The position numbers and the translations under genes are program-made. Below are positions 46,162 through 55,699 of a DNA stretch of 64,000 nucleotides, in pieces. The notes under the pieces are model-generated. The model did not search any database. It was not told the origin of the DNA and worked only from the letters and a program-made list of their open reading frames with translations. The DNA comes from JAJDAT01 sp964344185 (lineage in GTDB: Bacteria; Nitrospinota; Nitrospinia; Nitrospinales; JAJDAT01): contig CAYFMN010000010.1 of NCBI GenBank assembly GCA_964344185.1, forward strand, positions 53,345 to 117,344. The letters run 5' to 3'. The first letter of the stretch is position 1. Every line of letters starts with the position of its first letter.

Positions 46162-46195
46162 AAAAAAAAACGGCGTTCCCAGGAAGGGAACGCCG
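46162..46195 (-). terminator. Rho-independent terminator downstream of ahcY
   Basis: On the minus strand CGGCGTTCCC-ttcct-GGGAACGCCG (46195-46171) is a perfect 10-bp stem followed by nine Ts (46170-46162). It lies about 170 bp after the ahcY stop. It is a near copy of the toxin-antitoxin terminator at 45401. Confidence 0.9.
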
Positions 46196-46363
46196 GTTAG
46201 TTTCAAAACTTTATTACTTCTTAGAAACTAAATAATTGGAAGTGATTTTTATCAAATCAAGGCGAGATTCTTCCTCATCTCTATCGAGGTTCGTCAGAAT
46301 GACGCGCTATAAGGTTTGGTTCAAAGAAACTAAACCTAAGTTTTACGGTTATTGCACAAAAGC

Positions 46364-47671
46364 TTAATAGCGATAATGCTCTGGTTTGTATGGACCTTCA
46401 ACCGGTACGCTGAGGTAGTCCGCTTGATCTTGAGTTAAGGTCGTGAGTTTTACACCTAATTTTTCCAAATGCAATCGAGCTACTTCTTCGTCCAACTTCT
46501 TAGGAAGCATATAAACGCCAATTTCGTATTTATTGTTGTATAGCTCAATTTGAGCCAACACCTGGTTCGTAAACGAATTGGACATTACGAACGAAGGATG
46601 TCCCGTTGCGCAACCGAGGTTAACTAATCGGCCTTCCGCTAACAAAATAACACGATGACCGTCTGGAAAGGTATATCGATCCACCTGTGGTTTGATGGTA
46701 TGTTTTTCAATTCCAGGAAAATTATTAAGTTGATCAACCTGGATTTCAATATCGAAATGACCAATATTACAAACAATAGCGGTGTCTTTCATTTTTTCCA
46801 TGTGGTCGATTCGAATGATATCTTTACAACCTGTGGTGGTCACAAAAATATCGCCTTCTTCAACTGCCGCCTCCATAGTGGTTACTTCGTAACCTTCCAT
46901 AGCCGCTTGCAGGGCGCAGATTGGGTCGATTTCCGTAACAATTACGCGAGCGCCATAGGATTTCATTGACTGGGCGCAGCCTTTTCCAACATCCCCATAA
47001 CCAGCGACAACAACCACTTTACCGGCAACCATCACGTCGGTCGCTCTTTTGATTCCGTCGGCCAGCGATTCCCGGCAACCGTATAAGTTATCGAATTTTG
47101 ATTTTGTAACCGAGTCGTTCACGTTAATGGCTGGAACTTTTAGAGCTTTTTCTTCAATCATTTTGTAAAGGTTATGGACTCCGGTTGTTGTTTCTTCGGT
47201 AATTCCTTTAACCTCGTCCAGCAATTCCGGATATTTATCGTGAACATATTTTGTGAGATCGCCGCCGTCGTCCAAGATCATATTAGGACCCTGGTCGTTA
47301 TCGAAGAGTAATGTTTGACCTGTGCACCACCAGTATTCTTCTTCGGTTTCGCCTTTCCAGGCAAAGACGGGAATACCTTTTGCCGCTATTGCCGCCGCTG
47401 CGTGGTCCTGGGTTGAAAAAATATTACAAGACGCCCACCGAACCTCAGCGCCTAATTCGATAAGAGTTTCGATCAAAACAGCCGTTTGAATTGTCATATG
47501 CAAAGAACCGGCAATCCGCGCTCCTTTTAACGGTTTACTGCTTCCATGTTTTTCGCGCAAAGCCATTAATCCTGGCATTTCTTTTTCGGCCAAAATAATT
47601 TCTTCTCTTCCCCAATCGGCAAGAGAAATGTCTTTTACCTTATATTTTTCGGCCACAACTGCTGTAGTCAT
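46364..47671 (-). CDS. ahcY: Adenosylhomocysteinase
   Basis: 435 residues, normal for the bacterial enzyme. It splits S-adenosylhomocysteine into adenosine and homocysteine with tightly bound NAD, so the methyl cycle can continue. Motifs: GARIAGSLHMTIQTAVLIETL, the NVNDSVTKSKFDN region with catalytic Lys and Asp, the NAD-binding VVVAGYGDVGKGCAQ, HFDIEI, and the C-terminal GPYKPEHYRY that closes over the neighbouring subunit's cofactor. AAAAGGAGCGAT precedes the ATG. It follows a small basic-protein gene by 43 bp. Confidence 0.97.
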   Translation of the reverse strand: MTTAVVAEKYKVKDISLADWGREEIILAEKEMPGLMALREKHGSSKPLKGARIAGSLHMTIQTAVLIETLIELGAEVRWASCNIFSTQDHAAAAIAAKGIPVFAWKGETEEEYWWCTGQTLLFDNDQGPNMILDDGGDLTKYVHDKYPELLDEVKGITEETTTGVHNLYKMIEEKALKVPAINVNDSVTKSKFDNLYGCRESLADGIKRATDVMVAGKVVVVAGYGDVGKGCAQSMKSYGARVIVTEIDPICALQAAMEGYEVTTMEAAVEEGDIFVTTTGCKDIIRIDHMEKMKDTAIVCNIGHFDIEIQVDQLNNFPGIEKHTIKPQVDRYTFPDGHRVILLAEGRLVNLGCATGHPSFVMSNSFTNQVLAQIELYNNKYEIGVYMLPKKLDEEVARLHLEKLGVKLTTLTQDQADYLSVPVEGPYKPEHYRY

Positions 47672-47714
47672 ATCGCTCCTTTTTATTATTAAAATAGTTT
47701 AAAGATGCCGGTTG

Positions 47715-47897
47715 TTATATGGTTTTCGAAGATTTTGTTTCAACATCCAGTTGATATTGTTTTCGATAAATATCTTCGTTTTTCCTGTTGGATTTAACGC
47801 TTAATGGCGAATCCTCAGCTTTTACCTTTTCGGCGGACTTAGTTTTTTTACTTATCCCTTTACTTTTATCCAGATTTAAATAAAGACGCTTTTTCAT
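47715..47897 (-). CDS. Small basic hypothetical protein
   Basis: 60 residues, very rich in Lys and Ser (KSKGISKKTKSAEKVKAED). No known family. It is disordered by composition. It ends 43 bp before ahcY on the same strand; GGTGGAAA stands just before its ATG. It may be real or a chance ORF in the ahcY leader. Confidence 0.4.
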   Translation of the reverse strand: MKKRLYLNLDKSKGISKKTKSAEKVKAEDSPLSVKSNRKNEDIYRKQYQLDVETKSSKTI

Positions 47898-48223
47898 TTT
47901 CCACCGTCAAAATCAAAAAGTAGGGAAATATTCAAAAAGGTAGGACAAACTTTTGAATTTCTTAATATTAACAAAAAATTAGGGCTTTCGTCTAGGGGGC
48001 CGCTAAAATGAGTTTGTTAATTAGCTCATCTTCAAAAATTAATGCTTGAAAAGAGCCGTGGATACTGCCGTTACCATTGATTAGAAGTTTTAAGAGGTAA
48101 CGCTAAAAATTGGGGTGGATAGAGTAAATAAAGGGAATTTTTATGAAACTAAAAAAGGAAAATGAAGCAAGCGGGGCGGATAAGAAAACGGCGAGTAAAA
48201 AACCCACCGTTTTCTTAATTTAT
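47898..48223. other. Intergenic region between cold-shock gene and ahcY unit
   Basis: About 326 bp. It holds the bidirectional hairpin at 48182-48216 and the likely promoter of the ahcY unit. I looked for an S-adenosylhomocysteine riboswitch core and did not find one. Confidence 0.5.
48182..48216 (-). terminator. Hairpin terminator of the cold-shock gene
   Basis: AAGAAAACGG (48182-48191) and CCGTTTTCTT (48207-48216) are perfect 10-bp arms around a 15-base loop, 8 bp after the csp stop. The pyrimidine-rich outer arm (CCGTTTTCTTA) can serve as the T tract in either direction. Confidence 0.65.
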
Positions 48224-48424
48224 TTAGATAATAGTTACATTTGAAGCTTGAGGACCTTTTTGGCCCATCGATTTTTCAAATTGTACAGCTTGACCTTCTT
48301 TTAAAGTTTTGAAGCCGTTTCCTTCGATGGACGAAAAGTGAACAAAACAATCTTCGCCATCGTTGCACTGAATAAAACCAAAACCCTTACTATCGTTAAA
48401 CCATTTAACTATTCCATTTGACAT
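48224..48424 (-). CDS. cspA: Cold-shock domain protein
   Basis: 66 residues from the ATG at 48424, which has AGGAG eight bases upstream; a longer frame to 48490 adds a non-homologous head and is rejected. The RNA-binding motifs are present: GIVKWFNDSKGFGFIQ (RNP1) and CFVHFSSIEG (RNP2). It binds single-stranded RNA and melts secondary structure. The upstream non-coding stretch is long and AT-rich, which suits the long structured 5' leaders of csp mRNAs. Confidence 0.95.
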   Translation of the reverse strand: MSNGIVKWFNDSKGFGFIQCNDGEDCFVHFSSIEGNGFKTLKEGQAVQFEKSMGQKGPQASNVTII

Positions 48425-48782
48425 TTGAATACTCCTGAAGTTTTGCGGAAAAATATCGACAAATTTAAAAAGATTTTTTTCCGATTTCATTTGGGATGGG
48501 TCTTAAAAAAAATTGTAGCGAGATCTTTTGCGAGGAAAAATAAAAAATGGGGGATGGTTTAACCAAACGACTTTTACTAATTCTTCTAAAAAATTCTATA
48601 CAACCTATGTTTCAGACCATTAACGTATTAAATTTTATCTTTGAAAACGTATAAAATCAATTAAAATTTTCAATTATGAAAATTTCTAACCAAAGTTGTT
48701 ATTACTAAGAAAATAGGTTTTCAAGTAAATTTGTGAAGGTAAACAGGGATGTACGAAGAATTAATCGAATAACTTCTTAGAT
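48425..48782. other. AT-rich intergenic region upstream of the cold-shock gene
   Basis: About 360 bp between two minus-strand genes, probably holding the cold-shock promoter and its 5' leader and the 3' end of the agmatine operon. No RNA gene, repeat or sigma-54 element is visible. Confidence 0.5.
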
Positions 48783-49826
48783 TTAAACTGCGGTTTGCTG
48801 TTGCGTGGCGCAATGGATACCGCCGTTGCCGGTAATCAGGGTATTACTTGGCAATTTAACCAGAGAGCGGTTTGGAAAAAAGGGTTTTAAGATCTTACAA
48901 ACCTTTTCGTCGTTTGGATGGTCGTAAGAGGGAACTAAAACGACCTGATTTCCAATATAAAAATTAGCGTAACTGGCCGGGTACCTTAAAGACCCTTCTC
49001 CAACATAACCTGGTGTTGGCAGTTTTATTACTTTTAAGGGGGAACCGTTTTGATCCGTCGATTCCTGTAATATTTCAAAATTTTCTTTTAGGTTTCGGTA
49101 GTTCGGATCTTCTTCGTTTTCTTCATAAACGCAAACGACTGTATCCGGCGCGACAAACCGAGCCAAATTATCGATATGTCCATCGGTGTCGTCGCCTTCC
49201 ACCCCTCCTTTACACCAGACAACTTTCGAAACTCCTAAAAAGTGTTTCAAATAAGATTCCATAGTCGCTTTGTCTGGGCCATTATTCCTATTTTCGTTTA
49301 ACAAGCATTCTTCAGTTGTCAGACATACTCCTTGCCCGTTAACCTCAATGGCTCCGCCTTCAAGAACAATATTGGGGTGAAATGGTTCGATCTGCAATTT
49401 TTGAGCGATTAGGGCAGCGACTCTTTTTTCATCTTCCATTTCGTATTTGTTGCCCCATGAATTAAACAACCATCGGTTTAACCGTATAGGTTTAGCGGGA
49501 TCTTTGGGGACTAAAAAATTGGGACCGTAATCCCTTATCCAAATATCTTTGATCGGAATGATGTGGATTGTAATGTTGGCGGTTGAAACCTGGTTTTTAA
49601 TTAATAACTGGGATATACGGCGAACATTTTTATCGTCGTTAGCCAAAATATGCACATGCTCTCCGGGCGACAACGATTGCACGGCCAATATATAAGCGGC
49701 TTCGATTAAATCCATTGCTTCGCCTTGCCAATATTCTTTATTTTGAGGCCATGCTAACCAGGTTGCCGAATGTTTTTCCCATTCAGCAGGCATGCGATAC
49801 CCCTGGTCGATAGGGTTGGGTTCCAT
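48783..49826 (-). CDS. aguA: Agmatine deiminase
   Basis: 347 residues. It converts agmatine to N-carbamoylputrescine and ammonia. Motifs of the peptidyl-arginine-deiminase-like fold: MPAEWEKHSATWLAWP, IWIRDYGPNFLV, VLEGGAIEVNGQG, GDDTDGHIDNLARFV and the end GNGGIHCATQQ with the catalytic Cys. Its partner amidase gene ends 4 bp upstream, so the two are translationally coupled. Together they turn agmatine into putrescine. Confidence 0.95.
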   Translation of the reverse strand: MEPNPIDQGYRMPAEWEKHSATWLAWPQNKEYWQGEAMDLIEAAYILAVQSLSPGEHVHILANDDKNVRRISQLLIKNQVSTANITIHIIPIKDIWIRDYGPNFLVPKDPAKPIRLNRWLFNSWGNKYEMEDEKRVAALIAQKLQIEPFHPNIVLEGGAIEVNGQGVCLTTEECLLNENRNNGPDKATMESYLKHFLGVSKVVWCKGGVEGDDTDGHIDNLARFVAPDTVVCVYEENEEDPNYRNLKENFEILQESTDQNGSPLKVIKLPTPGYVGEGSLRYPASYANFYIGNQVVLVPSYDHPNDEKVCKILKPFFPNRSLVKLPSNTLITGNGGIHCATQQQTAV

Positions 49827-49830
49827 AGAG

Positions 49831-50694
49831 CTAAGAATCGATGTAGATTTTATTAATAGGGGTGTAAGAATCTATTCTTCTATCGCGAAAAAACGGCCAG
49901 TTTTGACGGGTTTCCTCATTTTTGGAAAAGTCGCATTCGGCGAGCAGTACCTGATCGGACTCCGAGTCCGCTTTAGCTATTATTTCTCCAAATGGATCGG
50001 ATACAAACGACTGTCCCCAAAAACGTATAGCGTCTTCTTGGCCAACGCGATTTACAGACGCTACAAAAAGTCCGTTTGCGATGGAATGGCTTCGTTGGAT
50101 GGTTTCCCATGCGGAGTGTTGTTTTTCTGCAAACTCAGCGTCTATTTGTTGAAACCCAATGGCCGTGGGGTAAAATAATATCTGAGCGCCGGATAAAGCG
50201 CAAAGCCTGGCAGCTTCCGGGAACCATTGATCCCAGCAGATTAATACCCCTATTTTCCCATATCGTGTAGAAAATGTTTTAAACCCCAGGTCGCCCGGCG
50301 TGAAATAAAACTTTTCATAAAAACAAGGATCGTCTGGAATGTGCATCTTTCTGTATGTGCCAACAAGAGAACCGTCTGCGTCAATGATAACAGCAGAATT
50401 ATGATAAATCCCTTCAGTTCGTTTTTCAAAAATCGGAGCGACTAGCACTATATTTAATGATTTGGCTATTTTTTGTAACTTTTCAACGATTGGCCCTGGG
50501 ATAGGCTCAGATAAATCGAATTTCTGATGGTCCTCCGTTTGACAGAAGTATGTGGAATAAAATAGTTCTTGCAAGCAGACTATTTGTGCGCCATTGTCGC
50601 TAGCTTCTTTAATTAGAACTTCGGCTCGATGAAGATTTTTAGAGATATCTTCTTCGCATTTCATTTGGACCAGGCCAATTTTTCTTGCAGACAT
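49831..50694 (-). CDS. aguB: N-carbamoylputrescine amidase
   Basis: 287 residues, nitrilase superfamily. It hydrolyses N-carbamoylputrescine to putrescine, CO2 and ammonia. The Glu-Lys-Cys triad is visible in CLQELFYS, YRKMHIPDDP and VLICWDQWFPEAARL. The end RRIDSYTPI is typical of the AguB group. It is the first gene of the aguB-aguA unit, and the polyamine pathway is assured by its neighbour. Confidence 0.95.
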   Translation of the reverse strand: MSARKIGLVQMKCEEDISKNLHRAEVLIKEASDNGAQIVCLQELFYSTYFCQTEDHQKFDLSEPIPGPIVEKLQKIAKSLNIVLVAPIFEKRTEGIYHNSAVIIDADGSLVGTYRKMHIPDDPCFYEKFYFTPGDLGFKTFSTRYGKIGVLICWDQWFPEAARLCALSGAQILFYPTAIGFQQIDAEFAEKQHSAWETIQRSHSIANGLFVASVNRVGQEDAIRFWGQSFVSDPFGEIIAKADSESDQVLLAECDFSKNEETRQNWPFFRDRRIDSYTPINKIYIDS

Positions 50695-50856
50695 AATTTA
50701 AAATATCAACTCAATAAATAAAAACAAAGGTTTGAAGATTGTATCAAATTGGCTTTTATGCTAAAAATTAAATCTTCATTTTGGAAAGATTTTATAGAGT
50801 TTTACCTGTAAAATAATTAAGTTACTCATCAATTCTAGAGGTCTTGTAATCGTTTT

Positions 50857-51243
50857 ATGGAAGATTGGAGCAAGGTAGAGTGGGTTAAAAAAGAACTGCG
50901 GGACTATTACAAACCAAAATTAAAAAGAGACCTAAAACGGACTCCAACTCCGGAAGAAGTAGACGCAAAATTTCGAGAAATTTATCCCAATTTACATTTC
51001 AATTTGCTTGTTGGAACTTACGAAGGAGTAAGCGTTCAATTCTACGAAATAGCTAAATTCACGTTAGAAGAATTTGAAACTTTTTACGAAGATGTAGAAG
51101 GTTACTTAACTGAGAAATTTGGGGGAGGATGGTTTAAACTAAATATGTACGAAGGGCCGACCTTTGCTATGTGTGTAAATTATAAACCCAAAGCTCCTCC
51201 TAAATGGGAACATCTTTTGCCTAAAGATTCCCCAAAATCCTAA
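50857..51243 (+). CDS. Hypothetical protein
   Basis: 128 residues, soluble, charged; one unusual feature is aromatic richness (GGGWFKLNMYEGPTFAM). I do not know the family. The start ATG follows GAGGTCTTG with a GAGG about 14 bases upstream. It lies 60 bp before mfd on the same strand and may be co-transcribed with it. Confidence 0.65.
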   Translation: MEDWSKVEWVKKELRDYYKPKLKRDLKRTPTPEEVDAKFREIYPNLHFNLLVGTYEGVSVQFYEIAKFTLEEFETFYEDVEGYLTEKFGGGWFKLNMYEGPTFAMCVNYKPKAPPKWEHLLPKDSPKS

Positions 51244-51303
51244 TTATATAAATCCTGCTTGTCACTCAACCCTTTAACCTGATCTCCCTTTTTGAATTAA
51301 TAC

Positions 51304-54300
51304 ATGGATCAAACAGCTTCTATTTCTAATTCTTTTGCGGAAAAACTTGATTGGATTTCCGAAACGGCAGATTCTGCAAACTTTGACGAAAGTTTGACTG
51401 GTTTTAAAGGAGCCTCCAAGGCCCTTTTTTTGAGCAGAGTTCAAAAACGTTTGAAAATTCCAATTCTAGTCCTGGCATCCGATCAAAATCATGCGGAAAA
51501 GTTATTAGGAGAGATTCGCTATTTTGTCCGGCACGAAAAGATCAAACGTCACCCGATATTTTTCCCATCCTGGGAGCTTTTACCATTTGAGCCATTATCT
51601 CCATCTAAAGAAATTAGCGGTGAGCGGATAGGCGTTTTGAAAGAATTGTTAGATGGAGAAGCCCCATTTGTTATTGCTCCAGTAGATGCGGCGATTCAAC
51701 ATATATTCCCGAAAGATAACTTGAAAAGGTCGGCATTCTCTTTAATAAAAGGCGAGAATACCGACCGCGAGGCGATTGAAACCTGTTTAATTGACTGTGG
51801 TTACGCACGCTTTGGAATGGTTGACGAAAGGGGGCAATACAGTTCCCGCGGCGATATTTTAGATATTTTTGTTCCTTCCTTGCACAATCCGGTAAGAATA
51901 GAGTTTTTTGGCGACGAAATAGAATCGATCAGGCTGTTCGATGTTGGAACGCAAACGACAATACGTGAAATTGAATCATTAAATGTCATTCCTGTAAGAG
52001 AGTTATGTTTAACTCCGGAGACATTGAACAAGGGTTTTGAAAAAATTAGCAAATGCGCAACCGAATTAAACTCTCAACCTTCTCAAGTTAAAGAATTAAA
52101 AGAAAAATTTGAGAACTTGGGAAGGTTTCCCGGGATGGAAGTATTCTCTTCTTTCTTTTATTCGGAGAAAAACACCCTTTTGGATTATTTTCCACCCGAA
52201 ACATTAATTGTCTTTGACGAACCTGAGGATTGCCGAGGGAAAGTTGAAAACACGGTGGAAATAGCTGAATTGGAATATGAAAAAGGAGTTTCCGAGGGAA
52301 ATATTTTGCCTTCGGTAGATTCTACATACATAACCCCTGATAGATTCAAAGAGGAAATAGCTAAACGAAAAACTTTAAATCTAAGGTCGTTGAGCATTCA
52401 ATCCAACGAAGACCCAAATAACCAATTAAATATCCGCTCGATTCCTCCTTTAACAGGACGATTCGAGCAATTTGCAGAATGGGCTTTGAAATACGTCGAA
52501 GAGGGATACAAAGTTCAAATCGTAGCTCCTACCAAAGGACACGCTACTCGTGGCCGGCAATTACTGGAACAATATGGATTAGAAGCTGGAGTCGATATTG
52601 GAACTATTGGGCATGGATTTGTGATTCCAGAAGCAAAAACTGTTTTTATTGCGGAACACGAGGTTTTTGGCAAAAGCCATAAGCATAAATATAGAAGGAA
52701 ACCCAAATCCATGAGTTTCCAAAGAGGGTTTAAAGACCTTAAGCCTGGAGACTATTTGGTTCATATTGATTATGGAATTGGACGTTATTTAGGCACAAAA
52801 GAACTGGAAACGGGAATAGGGGGCGGCGAGTTTTTAGATATTCTCTATGCGGGAAATGAAAAATTATACATTCCCATGGATGGATTGGCGTTTATTCAGA
52901 AATATGTGGGAACGACTGAATCTCCTCCGCCCCTGGATAAATTGGGCGGCGTTTCCTGGAAAAGACAAAAAAATAAAATTAAAGAATCCATTCGCGAGAT
53001 GGCGGAGGACCTTTTAAAGCTCTATGCAAAAAGGGAATTAGCGGATGGAAAAGCCTTTCAAACAAATCCTGTTTTGTTACAAGAATTTGCCGATTCGTTT
53101 GATTATGTTGAAACCGACGATCAAATGAAGGCGATTGAGGAAGTTTACGAAGATTTAGAAAACGAAAAACCGATGGATCGTCTCGTCTGCGGTGATGTGG
53201 GGTTTGGAAAAACAGAAGTGGCAATGCGAGCCGCATTTAAAGTCGCTATAGATGGCAAACAAGTCGCAGTGCTTGCTCCCACAACCTTATTGGCGCAACA
53301 ACATTATAATACCTTTTGTGAACGATTTAAGGCCCATCCTCTCAATATCGAAATGATAAGCCGTTTCCGCTCCGCAAAAGAACAAAAAGAAATATTGGAA
53401 AAACTAAAGAATAACCAAGTCGATATTATTATTGGTACGCATAAGCTGCTAGGGGATAAAGTAAAATTTCCGGATTTAGGTTTGATTGTAATAGACGAAG
53501 AACAGAGGTTTGGGGTTAAACATAAGGAAAAACTTAAAAAACTGCGGGCTTCTGTCGATATTTTAACCTTAACGGCGACTCCAATTCCAAGGACTCTTTA
53601 CTTTTCCCTGATGGGAGTCCGCGACTTAAGCGTTATAGAAACGCCGCCGGAAGATCGGCTAGCTATTAAAACTTATATCAGGAGATTTGAAGAATCTATT
53701 ATCCGAGAAGCAATTTCTAGAGAATTGGAAAGAGGCGGTCAAGTTTACTTTATCCACAACAAAATTTTTAGCATTAATTCTGTAGCTGAAATGCTATTAC
53801 GGATATTTCCAAACCTAAATTTAGGAATAGCTCACGGTAGATTGCCGGAAAAAGAACTTGAAAAAGTAATGAAGAAATTCGTGGATAAAGAAATTGACGT
53901 TCTTTTATGTACTACCATTGTGGAAAATGGCATCGACATACCCTCCGCAAATACGATCATAATAAACCGGGCCGATCAATTTGGCCTGGGACAGCTATAT
54001 CAGCTTAGAGGGCGTGTAGGCCGTTATAAAAATCAGGCATATGCTTATTTGTTAATTCCGGGTTTTATGACGGTTACCGAAGAAGCTAGAAAACGTCTTT
54101 CCGCCATCGAAGAATTAACTGAATTAGGGGCGGGTTTTCAATTAGCTTCCAGAGACCTTGAAATTAGGGGAGCCGGTAATATGCTCGGCAATCAGCAGTC
54201 GGGGCATGTAAATACCATCGGCTTTGATTTATATTGCAAGTTGATTGAAGATACAGTTAAAGAATTGCGTGGGCAAAAGGTTGAGGCGCATAAAGAATCT

Positions 54301-54735
54301 GAAGTCGATTTTAAAATTAAAGGGTTTATTCCTAAGTACTATATTTCAGATTTAAATCAACGATTGGAATTTTACAGAAGGCTTTATTTAGCCAATGATT
54401 TAGAAACGGCTGAAAGTTTAGAAGAAGAACTGGTGGATCGTTTTGGGACTATGCCAGATCCCGTAGAAAAACTCACTAAACTTTTAGAGATCAAGATCCT
54501 CTGTCAAAAGTTAGATATTATAAAAGTTGATTTAAAAGCTGGTTGGATCTATCTGGAATTTGATAAAAATAACAATATGCCCGCCGAAGCGGTAGTCAAT
54601 TTACTGGATAAAAACTTCAAGTTTGACTCAGAATTTAGGTTAAAAATACTTTCCCCAAAAAAAGGTTGGAAGGAAGACCTGCAGATTGTTAAAGGATATT
54701 TAATTAAGTTGGGAAAAACTAAAGTTGAAAACTAG
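51304..54735 (+). CDS. mfd: Transcription-repair coupling factor
   Basis: 1143 residues, full length. It removes RNA polymerase stalled at DNA damage and recruits UvrA. Order: UvrB-like damage domains (about 25-330), the RNA polymerase-interacting domain (FKDLKPGDYLVHIDYGIGRY, about 475-545), the translocase with Walker A GDVGFGKTE (about 632-640), DEEQRFG (about 729) and later helicase motifs (VENGIDIPSANTIII, QLRGRVGRY), and the C-terminal TRCF domain. No defect is seen. The next gene starts inside its last codons (TTG at 54725), giving an mfd-PPIase-SurA-like operon, a common arrangement. Confidence 0.97.
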   Translation: MDQTASISNSFAEKLDWISETADSANFDESLTGFKGASKALFLSRVQKRLKIPILVLASDQNHAEKLLGEIRYFVRHEKIKRHPIFFPSWELLPFEPLSPSKEISGERIGVLKELLDGEAPFVIAPVDAAIQHIFPKDNLKRSAFSLIKGENTDREAIETCLIDCGYARFGMVDERGQYSSRGDILDIFVPSLHNPVRIEFFGDEIESIRLFDVGTQTTIREIESLNVIPVRELCLTPETLNKGFEKISKCATELNSQPSQVKELKEKFENLGRFPGMEVFSSFFYSEKNTLLDYFPPETLIVFDEPEDCRGKVENTVEIAELEYEKGVSEGNILPSVDSTYITPDRFKEEIAKRKTLNLRSLSIQSNEDPNNQLNIRSIPPLTGRFEQFAEWALKYVEEGYKVQIVAPTKGHATRGRQLLEQYGLEAGVDIGTIGHGFVIPEAKTVFIAEHEVFGKSHKHKYRRKPKSMSFQRGFKDLKPGDYLVHIDYGIGRYLGTKELETGIGGGEFLDILYAGNEKLYIPMDGLAFIQKYVGTTESPPPLDKLGGVSWKRQKNKIKESIREMAEDLLKLYAKRELADGKAFQTNPVLLQEFADSFDYVETDDQMKAIEEVYEDLENEKPMDRLVCGDVGFGKTEVAMRAAFKVAIDGKQVAVLAPTTLLAQQHYNTFCERFKAHPLNIEMISRFRSAKEQKEILEKLKNNQVDIIIGTHKLLGDKVKFPDLGLIVIDEEQRFGVKHKEKLKKLRASVDILTLTATPIPRTLYFSLMGVRDLSVIETPPEDRLAIKTYIRRFEESIIREAISRELERGGQVYFIHNKIFSINSVAEMLLRIFPNLNLGIAHGRLPEKELEKVMKKFVDKEIDVLLCTTIVENGIDIPSANTIIINRADQFGLGQLYQLRGRVGRYKNQAYAYLLIPGFMTVTEEARKRLSAIEELTELGAGFQLASRDLEIRGAGNMLGNQQSGHVNTIGFDLYCKLIEDTVKELRGQKVEAHKESEVDFKIKGFIPKYYISDLNQRLEFYRRLYLANDLETAESLEEELVDRFGTMPDPVEKLTKLLEIKILCQKLDIIKVDLKAGWIYLEFDKNNNMPAEAVVNLLDKNFKFDSEFRLKILSPKKGWKEDLQIVKGYLIKLGKTKVEN

Positions 54736-55699
54736 ACTACAAAAACCATTTTTTATTTGGCTCTTTTTTTGCGCAATTTTGTTTGCTTCCTGTGAAAAAA
54801 AGGAAGTTGTCTCAAAATCGGGCCTGAAGCCTAACGTGATTGCAATGGTAAATGGTGAAGTTATTGATATTAATACCTTTATGGAGGAGCTTAGGTTAAC
54901 CAGCCGAAAATATCGAATTGAAGACAAAGCTGATCATACTGAAAAAGAGATTTTATTCCTTAAACTAAAGACTTTGAATGAGATCATTCAAAATGTTCTT
55001 TTTCAACAAGAGGCAAAAAAATATAAAGTAAGTTTGGATCCCGAAGAGTTTCAAGCTACCATGGAAATAATTAAAACGGATTATTTTGATGACTCTTTTA
55101 AAAAAACGTTTAAAATACAAAATATCAGTCAGTTAGAGTGGGAAGAAAAATTAAAAAACTCTATAATCTTGAAAAATTTGATAAACGGGATAGTCAATAG
55201 TAAGGTGACCATTGGAGAAGAGGCCTCCAAAAAATATTTTGATGAACACCCGGAAGAATTTCAAAAAGGAGAACAAGTTAAAGCCCTTCATATAAATGTC
55301 GCGACAGAAGAGGAAGCCAGACGCTTATTAAAGAAAATAAAATCGAGAAAAGCTAAATTCACGGACCTAGCGGTAAAATATTCTTTGGGGCCAGAAAGCG
55401 TAGAAGGGGGAAGTTTGGGTTATTTTGAAGCAGGTCAGATGCCCGCTGAATTTGATGGAGTTTTTGATTTAGAATTATATGAAACTAGCGACGTTATTCA
55501 AACTCCTTTTGGCTATCATATTTTTAAGGTAGTCGATAAAAAACCCGCAAGAAAAATGAACTATGCAGAGGCAAAAAAAATAATTCGAGAAAAGTTGTTA
55601 AGAAATAAACAAGAAGAAGCTTTTAAAAATTGGGTAATGGATTTAAAAAATAAGGCGATAATTAAGATTAATTATGAAGCGATTGAAAATGTCCAATAA
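54725..55699 (+). CDS. Periplasmic peptidyl-prolyl isomerase lipoprotein (PrsA/SurA-like)
   Basis: 324 residues. Signal peptide with lipobox LFASC. A SurA N-terminal-like helical domain (VIAMVNGEVIDINTFMEEL) is followed by a parvulin domain (VKALHINVATEEEARRLL, GGSLGYFEAGQMPAEFDGV, TPFGYHIFKVVDKKPA). It helps outer-membrane or secreted proteins fold. The start is a TTG at 54725, overlapping the mfd end by 11 bp; the next chaperone gene overlaps its 3' end by 26 bp. Confidence 0.9.
   Translation: MKTRLQKPFFIWLFFCAILFASCEKKEVVSKSGLKPNVIAMVNGEVIDINTFMEELRLTSRKYRIEDKADHTEKEILFLKLKTLNEIIQNVLFQQEAKKYKVSLDPEEFQATMEIIKTDYFDDSFKKTFKIQNISQLEWEEKLKNSIILKNLINGIVNSKVTIGEEASKKYFDEHPEEFQKGEQVKALHINVATEEEARRLLKKIKSRKAKFTDLAVKYSLGPESVEGGSLGYFEAGQMPAEFDGVFDLELYETSDVIQTPFGYHIFKVVDKKPARKMNYAEAKKIIREKLLRNKQEEAFKNWVMDLKNKAIIKINYEAIENVQ

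Noticed and set aside
47672..48223. S-adenosylhomocysteine riboswitch upstream of ahcY
   Set aside because: The conserved core was not found in the leader.
48143..48244. 33-codon plus-strand ORF with AAGGGA ribosome site
   Set aside because: Its second half is the csp terminator hairpin and it overlaps the csp stop; more likely chance.
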